Shown here in pieces: positions 22,555-34,348 of a stretch of 64,000 bases of DNA. How positions within the stretch are numbered: position 1 is the stretch's first letter; each line of letters begins with the position of its first letter. The stretch is from Seriola aureovittata. Lineage: Eukaryota; Chordata; Actinopteri; Carangiformes; Carangidae. The notes below the pieces were generated by a model. It saw only the letters and a list, made by a program, of their open reading frames with translations, had not been told where the DNA came from and searched no databases. Position numbers and translations under genes: made by a program. The DNA lies in NCBI RefSeq assembly GCF_021018895.1, contig NC_079373.1:14790501-14854500 (forward strand), written 5' to 3'.

Positions 22555-25497
22555 AGAAGCAGACCAAGGTCCCTTTGCTTCCCTCTACAATGTTTTCCCC
22601 ATAACCCCTCCTGCACCTGCTGTCGACCTCTAAACAGATACCCTGTCCACTTTGCTGCCAAACCTGTAACCTGAACACCCCAAAGATGCAGAGCCACAGT
22701 GGCCCAAAGAGAGACTCTCTCAACTGAAAGTAGGAGAGAGCCCAAACCAAGTCCTCTCTACCACAGCTTTCCTCTTTTCATATCTTTAAAACTCTTCCCT
22801 GGTCTGTCCTTTCTTGTTGAAAAGAGCTCCTCTCCCTATTCCGTCAGACACCTTACTACAACCAAACACCACCTTGATAAAAACCAACCAGATGCCACAG
22901 AGGCCAAAGAGCATTCTCCAAGTATGTGACCTCACTGCCCAGCTAGACCTGCAGTCTACCTCTCAGTCTGCATGACAGACTCACAGTGGGCCCTCCACCA
23001 GACAGTGCTAGATGACTAGCTGTGTAGCATGTAGTGCCAGTCTGCACAAGACTGGAAAAGAAATTGTCAAAGAGATTTTAGTGTAAATAGAGAGCTCCAA
23101 AAGATAAACTTGAAGAAAAACAAAGCAGTTAACAGTGGAAGAAGAAGAAGAAGAAGAAAATGGAATAATATCCTTGAAATAGATGGAGGTATTCGCATAG
23201 AGCTTTTGTAAAGACTGACTCAGATTCCAAAGCTCGTAACCAAAATTTTACATGTCTGTGGATTTAGTTTCAACATGTTTGTTTTCAATAACAAACTGCA
23301 GAGCTGACGTCTGTATGGTGAAGGGGTGAGATCTGCAGCTGGCATAGGTAAGCCGAGTACCAAGAGACTGATAAGGTGCTAGGATGCAGCTTCACCCTCC
23401 ACAAGCCAATGATGAGTCTTCTGTTGTACATGTACACCTTCTATGTTCCTTTAGTGGATAACAGCCCAAATAGCACAGAACGTAAAGGCCAGTTTGTCCT
23501 GAGAGGGGCAAACTATTTTTTATAGCACTCAACCATTATGCTGTACATGAAAACTTTAACCAAACTCAAATTTACATTGTGTGTGTTTAGTAATAGTTTC
23601 TTAATATAAATCTTATGGATTGAGATAAACTGTCTTGCTTCGATATAATAGTGTCATGATTATGAAAAGATTATGACAGCTTTGATATGTTCAGGCAAGG
23701 TGACTTACTGCCTTTCCGTTCTATTTGAATATACCAATGGCTTACCAATGTTATGTGATTAATGTAAAGCTTTCTATGCTCAGGTCAACAGCTCAACATG
23801 GCTCCGCTTCAAATGTGATCTTAATACTGTATTTTTCTGTTTTTAAAACAGAAGAAGCATGGTTTAACCTTGGACTAAGTATTAGAAGATATCTACGAAA
23901 ACATCTCTGTATTTCAAAGATCTGAGCTTTTCACCTTTGAGTAATAGATTGTTACAAAAACCTTATTGAAACTAAAGTGTTTAATAGTGTGAGGGGTAAA
24001 TGTACAGTATTTAGCTTTTGTATGGTTGACTCAAGACTTCATTGGATGTTTGAGACATTAGCTCCCTTTTCCACTTACAGATGGGGAGCTACTGCGCAAA
24101 GCTGAGAAAAAACTTTGGATGTTATTGATGTTATTTTTGTACACTTAATTTATTTTCCCTCTTTCTCCCTCCCTACCTGTTCTCCTCTTTTTCTCTCTAC
24201 CTTTCTTCCTCTGTTCATTTGCAACCAGTCATTATTCTAACTGTAATAATGATAATATAACAATAATAGCTAAACAATAATTAATGCTTTAAGACAAAAA
24301 TCCAAAGACGTGATAATACTTTAACCATATGACCTACAAAAATAAGCGCTACTGTTTACTTGACGATGTACTGCTGTTTTTAAAGAAGGAAGGAGTCCCT
24401 ATATCTAAGCTACTGTTTTCTGCCTCTCATAAGCACACTGGAGACTGTAACCAAAACCCCAAACTAGAGCCATGGCAGTCTGTAATATAGCGGTTAAAGA
24501 GTTTTACTTCTCTTGAGAAACATTGCAGTTTATTTTTCTTTCTTTTTTTACCATAGTGTTGAACTTCAGCCCTTAAGGATGTCCAGTTTGCTGCTAATGT
24601 ACTGTAGTTTCTAACGATACTGTAGAAAGATGCATGCTCTGATCGCTTTACCACTAGGCTTTAATGACTACAAACTGTAATGATACCTGTGATGCTGTTG
24701 ATAAACTGCTCCTCTGTTATTCTGTTGAAAACAAATGGATATGTGGGGCTCAATTCCATCAAGTTTGTTTTCAGTATCCTGTTAATTACCCCAACACAGA
24801 AGATAAAAATGGCTTTCGTAATACCAGAAATATTTTTTCAACCTTACACTTTCAGATAAACCTGCTTGGGGCATTCATTTCTCAATACTTATGGAGATAC
24901 TGCATAGCTATTTGAAGGAGTTCTGCCCCAAACCTTCCACTGGTATGGTGTCAGTCTTTCTGTGTTGCAATGTCTCTAGTCCATTTGTCCAGCTAAAACA
25001 GCTTTGCTGAACTCAGACTGACATCACAGCCAATCTTCCAAAGGATGTGGACTGACTGATAACTCTGTCATGTTTTGTTCTTAAACTAACCAATGTTTAC
25101 GACAATACCAATGAGCTTTCTTCTGTACAGAAATGTGCATTCCAAATACCACAAAGGCAGTTTTTTTGTATACTGATTATTTTAAATTTAATTTCTCTTA
25201 TATTCTCTTGATCTTAGTGACTGTAAGATGTACATATTGGGGTCCTCTATGGTGAAGGGACTCTGTTATCCTTACTGTAGGTAAAAGTATTCTTTTCATT
25301 TTTTTCTGGATATGTTGTTGCCATAGTGATGACCAAAAAGATACCTGTGATGTGCACCTGTCCTTATGTCCTGCTCCAGTGGTTTAGTGTGTCTCTATTC
25401 TCTCCTTCCCCCAGTTTTCCCTTACTGGTGTGTGTTTCTCTTCCTTTCCTTCCCCATACTCCACTGAGCTAAATAAAGTCTGCTTTGGTGCACGTTC
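22555..25497 (+). other. 3' UTR of the ZFHX gene with polyadenylation signal
   Basis: After the TAA stop there is about 2.9 kb without a recognisable exon on either strand, ending at a canonical AATAAA at 25472-25477. A G/T-rich stretch follows (TGCTTTGGTGCACGTTCTGG), as expected downstream of a cleavage site. The length suits this family, whose members have long regulated 3' UTRs. It includes a (GAA)n run near 23140. Confidence 0.65.
25472..25477 (+). terminator. Polyadenylation signal AATAAA of the ZFHX gene
   Basis: A canonical AATAAA hexamer with a G/T-rich element starting about 15 bases further on. It is the first well-formed signal below the stop in suitable context. Confidence 0.6.
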
Positions 25498-28400
25498 TGG
25501 TGTCATCCCTTTGGTGTAACTGAGAGAAGCCATTTTGTGAATGTTGTGGTATGTCAGGGTGTCTGCCTGTTATATGTGTGTCTCGTATTCCGGGTTGTAT
25601 GTTCAGTGGTGGTGTGTGTCTGTGGCTGGGAGGGTTTTGATGTGCAACTGTGTGTGTGTAACACGGCTGTGTGTGGAAGGTGTTTGGTGAATGGAGCCAT
25701 GACCTCTGGGGTCACTTCATTAATTACATCTGTGACATTCAGCCAGATGAGTTTCCTTTGTGACTAAATGATATGATGAATATTAACGACCTCGGATGAA
25801 TTACACTGCTGCTCCTGCTGCTGCTGCTGATGATGATAATGTGTTTTACGACTCTGGGAGAGAGGGGAGGAAAATTGCACACTACAGCACATTTAGGACG
25901 CGCAGATTTTCATATGCAACATTTCAAAGACCACAGCGTAGGTTGGTTGAGTGGATTTTATTATTTTGTTCTTTTTTGTGTTCAACTTTCCAGTGGTTCA
26001 TGAGACAACTTGCCAGGGACAAAAAATAAGTTAAATGAACACGGGAATGTGTGTTCACTCGGGCACATTCTCAAGCACAAACTGGTATCTGCCTTCTGTT
26101 TTGTTTAGCAGCAAACCATTCACAACCATTACAGAGAAATACGACAACGGGAAACCATGAAACAGCCTTAAATTGGGGGTGCAGGGATGAGACAAACACA
26201 TATGTGGAGAGAACAATAGCAAAGTAAACACAGAAGAGGGCTTGAGATAGCTTCGTAGCTGATGATAGCCGCCTTAGAAAGTCATCCTGATAAAGTGATC
26301 CCCCACCATTTCTCCTTCTCCCTGTCCTCCCCCTCTTAATCAAATGAGTACTGTGCAGCTGGTGGGGTTGCGGCAAAAAGGGGTATGAGTGTCTGTGTGG
26401 AGAGGAGGTGGTGGGGGGGCTTTGAGGGATGGCGTGAAATTATTGCCTGCTGGTGTATATGTGTCGCTGGGGGTAGTGGAGTAGAGTAGGGGGTTGGGTT
26501 GGGGTTTGGGGGGGGGTGTAATGTCATTGCCTGCTGGTGTATCTGTAGTGGGGGCTCATTTAGATTTAGATTGGTTATGTGAGGAGAGAGCTGAAAGGCC
26601 AGCTCATGTTTATGCATGAATCCCAAAGCATGCTGCTGTGGTGGAGCCCCGTGTTAAAGAGACAGAGCTGAAATACATTCGTACATTTAGACACAGCTCT
26701 GCTTCTTTGGATAAGGCTTCAGTCGAAGCGACGCCGCACTATCAGATACATTTCAATCAGTGTGTGTGTTGCTTAGGCCTGTTTGTGGCATTCATTGTCA
26801 GTCTGTGCCTACTTGTGTTTATGCAGAAAGATTAAACATTTGTCCAAATATATATCAATGCTGCTTCTTTTTTATCTGAAAAACAATCTTATTTTAGTTT
26901 TTAAAATGTGAGCATTACCACACACTGCCGGACTGTATCCTCACAGTTGCTTTAGTATCTTCTACAGCTGATGCAGAACTACACGCAGTGCACTGATGCT
27001 TCCCACATTACACTCACTCATACACCAAGAGTAATCAGTAAATGTCTTTGAAGGAGAGTTTGTTCAGCACTTCATCAGGTATAAAGTGGTTTTTATTTGG
27101 AAATGTGGTCCCTATCCATCTTTTAAATGACTTTTTAATGGTCGTCACACCATCCTAATCAATCATGTGGCAGAGCTAGCCTGCAAGCGCAAATACACTC
27201 TATTTATAATTCCTACATTCTGCTGCAAAATCTGACTATCTGCCTTCTTATTACTGTAAAATGGACAGAAAAATCAGCAAAACTGTCCTTCTGATTGTGT
27301 GGAGATATTAGAAGACTTCCTAGACTGATCTCCAGCATCCTGCTTATGAGGCACCCTGTGTAATCTGTCTTTATATCGTATCGGTACTTTATAGTCCTCT
27401 CTCAAAGGGTGGATAGTATAACTTTATAAAAATACTTTATTTTTAAAATATTTTATTTATAAATAAAATAAAATAAATAAAATAAAAATACTGTTTATTG
27501 TCATTCTTGGGTATCTTCACAATCAGGCCCACACTTTTTGTGACCCTTCACCATCCCCCATCCATACTGGCACACCCCTGTTGGCCCCCTTCAGTACTTT
27601 ACATCTATAATGAGATACAAATACGCATCAGCAGGACAGTGTCTACGCCACGCGTCACTGTGTGAATATTACTCACACTTATTAGCTGGATTATGTTAAT
27701 CTTTACACTCTCTGCTCACAGACAACAGACTCCCCATGATATGGGGGTGGTCACGGCAGTAAGCGTGTGTTGTCGTGTGTGTATGTCAGCTTATGTGTGT
27801 ATGGCTGTATGTGTGTGTTAACGTGATTGCCATGTTGTCAAACTGATCTGCATGTGAAAGGGCGGTCTAATTACATCACTTATGCAAATGAGAAATGCAC
27901 ATATGCACGCACATACATACACAACACTGACAGCTTACTACTAAGGTCAAAAAGACAGTGTGAGCTATCCTCTTATTGACTAACATAGGGTGGCATCACC
28001 ACCTGTCAGAGGTAGACATGTCATATGTAGGAGTCACAACAGACATTTTGATACACTCCTTCAGATAAATTAGAAAAAAGAGTGGATGGGTCAAGCTCAC
28101 AGTAGACTGAAGCACTTAGACTGTTATTGGAAAATGTCTGACCGCATATCCACTGATTAGTCTTTTTTTCAGACTGAAACATTGATAGCATCCCCGTTGG
28201 AATGATTGATTGAGTCTGACACATTTTAATTACGCCCAAATTAAATGAATCGGCTGGCGGACTATAAAACATTGCTGTTTAATAACGAGTCCCTCCATTT
28301 GCCTCTTTTTTCCTCCTTCCTTCATCCAATCCCATTTTGGCCGCCCGCACCAAATAACCTCTCTCCATTTAATGATATGCAAATGAATTTTCATGAACCC

Positions 28401-28849
28401 CATGATCCCATGCGATGATTAAACTGAGATGACATTAGCTGCCATGCTGCTGCCACTGTCAGTGTTTCTGTCTGCCTCCTTTCTCTCTCCCTATCTCTAC
28501 CATCTTTCTTCGTATCCACGACAACGGCCAACTAGTGATATTAAGGGGTTCACTGTCACCATTCCCTCATGAATTTCCTTTGTGAGAGACGACATTCTGC
28601 GTATCCAGTGTTATTTCAGAGAAGTTTCCAGTGGTAGTAGGGATGGAGCATCAGACCATGAAATGTTGGTTGTCACACCACATGTGATAGTGGTACACTG
28701 AAGACATGCATGTTACAACAATATACAATTATCGTAACGCAGCAACATCATATAGACGATTTTGGTAACCTTCCACATCTCTTCATTTTCCACTTCCACT
28801 GCTTCCCTCCCACCATTCCGTTTCAGTCTGGATCCAGCTCCACCTCTGC

Positions 28850-29110
28850 TGTCGTTTATTGTACTCCATTTGCATAATGAGGCCCAGGCTTAATTAAGAT
28901 CCCACTGGAGTCTGGAGCCAAGGATGAAGGAAAGAAGGACGAGGAGGAGGGGCTGGGGGATCCGACGTTCCTTAGCTTATCCGCACGTGTCCAAATAGGA
29001 GGCACAATTTAAGGGGGGAGAAAAGCGTTGACGAGCGATTAAATCGCTAATTATGATCGGCTGTTAGAATTAGTGTGTGGCTGTTAATTAGCTGCAGATG
29101 AGATGCCCAG
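28850..29110. promoter_or_regulatory. Candidate conserved non-coding enhancer (octamer and TAATTA sites)
   Basis: The block holds an octamer-like ATTTGCATAATGAG, CTTAATTAAGAT, a CGATTAAATCGCTAATTATG segment and GTTAATTAGC, all within about 240 bases and with little simple repeat. Such clustering is typical of developmental enhancers next to homeobox genes. No conservation data were available. Confidence 0.4.
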
Positions 29111-32100
29111 ACAGTTGCCCGCCCCTGACGACTGCAACACCCTACCTGACTGGCAATAGAGAAACACAGCTTGACACCCTGGAGATGGTGCCAACACATC
29201 CCTCCCTTTAACACACACAGCAGTCTGAGGGGATATCCCTTTAAGAACATCCCAGGTGTGCATGTGCAGGAAAGAGGCTCTTCATCATCCTTGTCCACCC
29301 ACTCCCACTGTTCTTTGTTAAACACAAAATTCCCTCTTTTTTTCTTCTTCTACATCCTTCATTTTGCTCATTACTCCTCTTCTTCCACATGCTCTTCCTC
29401 TCCATAATGGAATGGTACGATCCCTCGTCTTAGTTCTTTGTAATGGGCAGGAGCTTCCTTCCAGCGCAGCAGCTGGCACTGAGCAGGCATGAGTTGGCAA
29501 CGAGGAAATGTTTTTTTTCCCATACTCCCACCACAGTTGCATCTGTGGCTGTGGTTCCAACATACTCCTACTATTTTGTGCCCGCATTTACTACGCTTTT
29601 GTACAGCTTCTGATGGCGCCTGTGAATGCCTCCCAGTTTGCGTTTGGCATGGTGCCATCTTTCTGGTTTCTGGTCTCTCCCTTGAGGGGATGCCATCGCC
29701 AAAAACATTGACGGCATCCGAAATGTTCTGCTCACCGTATGGAGGTTTCTGTTTACAAATGTATGTGTTATGTTGGCTTGGCAGTGTGCCATCTTTCTCC
29801 CCGTGCCCTTGCTGCCACTGAAAAGATGCCATCACAGAATCACTGGCAACCGTTGCCTGGGCACCTCTTCTTGGCTTTGTCCAAGCAAACAAACGGTGAT
29901 TAGCAGCAAATCCTTAGAGGTGAGTCCTCCTGTCTTCGACTAAGACAGTTCTATGCCGACCGCCTTGATCGCTTCGGGTACGCCATGACTGCAGGCTGGC
30001 ACAGTGCCCGCCGGCTGGCACGCAGTGACTGGCATAGACAGAAAGAAAAGTCGGAAAATGGATAGAATGTAGGATTTTTGCCGCCGTTTTTCTTCATATG
30101 ATCAATGTTCACCAGAAATTACACCTTAGAGTTTCGTAGTATTCTCCATTTTCTTCTTCAACATCCTTCCCTGCTTCCCTTCATCCATCTACATCTGAGT
30201 CATCCTCTGTCTGCTGGCATCTTGCTGACTTCTATGCTTCGCTGTCCTCTGATATTTTCTGTATCTTCATTTTCTCCGCCCGTTCTGCTGTTTGTTTCGC
30301 CCCATTGTGCCTGTGCCAAGGTGGCACTATGGCAGCAGTATGGAGGTCTGTTTCTCTTCCTCTTCCATTCTTATTCTCCTCGCCCCTTCGCCCATGCCCA
30401 TGCCCGCCCCCGCTCAAGTCCTGACTGGATGGCACTGTGCCAACCTGCCACCGCCATCGCTCTCATTTGTAGCTCATCCCTCCGTTGCCCTTCCCCCGGT
30501 CTTTACATTTACATCCCTCTCTCTTCCCCTCATTTCATTCATCCACTTTCTGAATCATTTACACTGTGTTTGTATCAAATGCTGCGTTTGTGTATATCCA
30601 TAATATTACTCAATCGACGCATATACAAGTTTTCATTTCTTAAATGCACACCGCAAACCGCTGGTCTTTGTTGTCATTTGGGAGACTTTTTTGGCACCTG
30701 AAGGAATGCTCTGAGTGACTGCCCTGTAGGTAATTACTGCAGCAGTTACTTATTCCACCGAGACAAGAAGAGAAAGACGAAGAGAGCCCTGAGTTTGGAG
30801 AAAGCCTGTGTTGTTTTAATTAACTTTTACCAACCCCCCATCATGTGTGCTTTGTTTCACATCTCTAAGAGCCCTGTGCAGGTTGTGCTTGTTCACACGA
30901 CCACTATACAGCAATACGATTGATCTGATTATCAGTAAAATCGATTGTGTGTCATTGACCTCGCCCACTTCACCAAGATGACCCTTACTCCCTTGTTTTT
31001 CTGTTTTTTCTCCTCTCTAAATCTCTCACGTCAAACAAAAGCTGCCAGTGGTGGTGGAGCTATTAAGCAAATACTCTCATTAGTACACAAAACATAATGA
31101 ATATGTAAATGATGTGTGTAATTTATGCATGGTTGAGAGACTTGTTCTCTTTTCAGTCCTCCATTGTAATCACTCTATTTATATCCCTTTTTCCTTCAAA
31201 CTTTACACTCTTACGCCAATTTTCCTCTTTTCTTAGACCACATCCCGTGAACAAATCCATGGAGGACTTCTTGAGGTCTCACCATTGTCTCTTTTGTTTT
31301 GTGTCTTTTTTTTACACACTTCTCATTGCCTTTAACCATGGTTTGTAGTTTCTAATAGTCTCTCTCTTTTTCTCTGTTTGCTTCTTTCTGCTCACAGTCT
31401 GTCCTCTCAAATAACAAACCCCACAGTGACGCATTAAACAAACTACTGAGTGTTTGAACAAGGTCTTTCTTCCAGGAATATGAATAGTGAATAGTCTATC
31501 CACGAAATCATGTCAACAACTGGCTGTGTTGTGTACTGTGTTTTCCCTTTGTCCCTCTGTGGCTGTGTTGATCTTTATGTGTGGTCCAAACTGTGTGGTA
31601 AATTGAAGCGTGTCCTGATAGACGGTGAGTAGCCTTGCTCCTGTCTAGGATAAACACCTATAATACTCTGGCTCCCTTGGCAATCACCATAGCAACAAAC
31701 CGTGGTACCCACGTGAGTTGCATAATAAGATGTTCCCCAAGACCATGGACCATAAAGCGGCGACAAACTAGACACCTGCAGCAATGAATGTGAATCGGAA
31801 AATAACCATTCAAATGTCAAACTTCAACTCTGACTCATCCTAGACTAATCTTTTATATTTATCTATAGGCTCGCATCACACAAAACACTCTGTGACGCAC
31901 ATGCACCTTCTCCCTTTCTCTCCAGACCTTAACAGGTGCTGATGAGCTGCAGTCAATGATTGTAATGAGCTATCGATCACCGTGGGAAAAAAGAGGGACA
32001 GAGAGGGGTGAGGGAGGTAGGGGGAACCAGAGGACACATACACACACACATAAACAGAAAGAGGTGGACTGCCAGAAAAAAAGAAAAAAACTTCAGACGA

Positions 32101-32734
32101 ACTAAATGGAGACAAGCCACCCAAGACAGAGTATCAATACCTGCTTTAATCAAGTCCTCATCACCTATTGTTCTGCTTAAAATAGAATTTATGGGATATT
32201 GCTTTCTGTCGAGGCAGGTTGAGGGGAACTGTTCAACTCAGAGCGGCTTCTGGACCGGCTAATCAGCTCAGGATGACCATGCAGACATGCTTGTCATGAC
32301 CGAGTCCAGATGCCAGTGAATGGCACTGACGCAGTATCTCTATTTTCCTCTCTTTTTGTGCTGTGTGCATGGAGTGGAGGCAGACAGCTTTAGGGAAGGG
32401 GGAGGTGCGTTGTGTGTGTGTGAGTGTGTGTGTCGTGTGCGTTGGCTGGCGTTTCAGATAATGAAATGCAGCAGGGAACAAAGAGCTGGGGGCCCCTATT
32501 CTCTGTGCTGCAGCTTCATTTTCACTCCCGTCAGTCTATGATTCTTCCATACCCTCTTTCTTGTGTACATGTACGTGTGTGTGTTTATGTTTGTATGAGT
32601 GGGTTGTTGTGTGTACGTATGTGCCCTCCTCCTCCTGTTAGTATTCTGCATGGCAGATCCCCCTAATGTAATAACTGTGTCTGCATGTCTAATTTACAGC
32701 AGGAGAGAGTAAATAGCCTGTGGTTAATTACAGT

Positions 32735-32736
32735 AT

Positions 32737-32772
<36 letters not shown>
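32735..32772. repeat. (GT)n microsatellite
   Basis: A GT run of about 38 bases with one AT interruption. Confidence 0.93.
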
Positions 32773-32773
<1 letters not shown>

Positions 32774-34348
32774 TATGCACGTGTCTACATGCGCGTGGGT
32801 GTGTCAGAATGATTTATGAGTTGCAAATAGCTACACCAGTGGCCCGTTTCTCCTCACTTAGTTTTTAATCTGTCTTTCCATTAATTTTCCTGGAGACGTT
32901 ATTATGGTTTTATAACAGTGTGCACGAAGATGCACATGTGAGTGCACGTATTTGTTAATGAGACAGAGGTGTGGACATTTTGTGAGGATCGAGGCAACAT
33001 TGGCACCTGAGCTGCACTTTGCTTTTCCCCCTCTCTACTTCTCCATTTCGCTTCCTTATGTTCCCTCTTTCTCTCTTCCGATGCTTCATTCACTCTCTTC
33101 ATTGAGAGCCACAGTGAACACAGATCTTTATTGACAGTACACGGTAGAACATGGAAACAGCAGGTCAATCCGTTTAGCCCAAGGGCCGATACACCAATTC
33201 ACCAATTTGTCAGTGTTAGTTTGAGAGAGAAAAGCAGCTAATCTCTCCTCTCTGCTCTCTATTGATCACACACTTAGACTCCACTTCTCTGTCTAAACAC
33301 TATTGATTCTCTCTCTCTCTCAATCTCTTTCTCTCTCTCCCTCACTTTCTGTCTAGCTCTCTCCACATACCACAGCTCTCAACACATCTTCCCTCCATAC
33401 TCTCTGACCGTTTCTTACGTAAAGTCTGAATAATTGAGACTGTGTGTTCCTGTACATGAAGCCCTGAGTTAGATTTTAGATGAATGCTTGAGAATATTTT
33501 AGCAACAAAATAAGACCAATAACACCAACTGTGTAAACCATTTTAGAGTTTGGGCCACAGGTGTCACAAATCATTGTTCCATGCCGTATACATCGAAAAG
33601 CATGGTGTCATTAGAAAAAATCTATTACTTAGCAACCTCTTTCAAAGTGAATATAGACTATGATTAAAATTCACTGCTGGGTACACTGTCTCCCTGGCTT
33701 TGTTTTTCAGTCTCACATCACAGGGTGCACTTGAAAAGGACCACATTCCTGTCAAGATGAAGGCTATGTAAAAATTAGACAACTGATTATCTTAGGAGAG
33801 ATGTCCCCCCCACCATTTTTACATCAGGTCAAATTGAACCAAGGATCTCTATTTGATTGGATTTAGCTTGTGGGGACCCCTGTCATGAAACATTTTAGTT
33901 GATGGGTATGATTTGATAGAGAAGTGAATATATTGTAGAAGCAGAGAGAGAGAGATAGGTGTATAACACAAAACTGAAATTCCTACAGCATTTATTATAT
34001 CCACATCTCTCAATCTTAATGCTAAATTGAAGAAATCTGAACAACTGTTACTCAGATACGAAAAGCAGTTAAAGCACCCATGGAGTTCACTAGCCTCCCT
34101 ACATGTCTCTTATTTATTAGACTTGTATGCCCTCTACTGGTGAGATTGACCCATTACAAGCCTTTAGCTTTGCAGGTTACAAAACACAGACACATGGCTT
34201 GTGTAACTCAAAATCAGCTGTTTGGTAACCGGTAGAGGGTAGGTTCAGGACGTGTGGATGACAGAGCCTTAAACGGTGTACTACACTATTAGTAGGTAAC
34301 TTTTATAACATTTTACTTATAATATATATCGTCACCTTTCATTTGAAG

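Larger units (their letters stand above)
25498..34348. other. Gene-poor region, candidate regulatory landscape
   Basis: Almost 9 kb with no coding exon I could support on either strand; the open frames here lack family resemblance and splice context. Low-repeat blocks rich in TAATTA and ATTTGCAT cores occur at about 27860-27900, 28360-28440, 28850-29110, 31020-31140 and 32640-32740. A block rich in TGGCA/TGCCA lies at about 29470-30450. A GT microsatellite sits at 32735-32772. Position between a developmental regulator and the next gene suggests enhancers, but that is inference. Confidence 0.5.

Noticed and set aside
25537..26029. Small plus-strand open frames just after the ZFHX poly(A) signal
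   Set aside because: GT-rich low-complexity translation and trinucleotide (GCT)n/(GAT)n sequence; no splice or start evidence.
29371..29892. 173-codon minus-strand open frame in the gene desert
   Set aside because: No family resemblance, no supporting splice sites or start context, and it coincides with the TGGCA-rich block, whose G/C content favours chance open frames.
30105..30701. 198-codon plus-strand open frame
   Set aside because: C/T-rich, low-complexity translation (Ser, Pro, Leu, Cys) with no recognisable domain; best explained by composition.
31575..31820. 81-codon minus-strand open frame near the X-box
   Set aside because: No known family, no good splice sites at its ends, and it overlaps a likely regulatory site.
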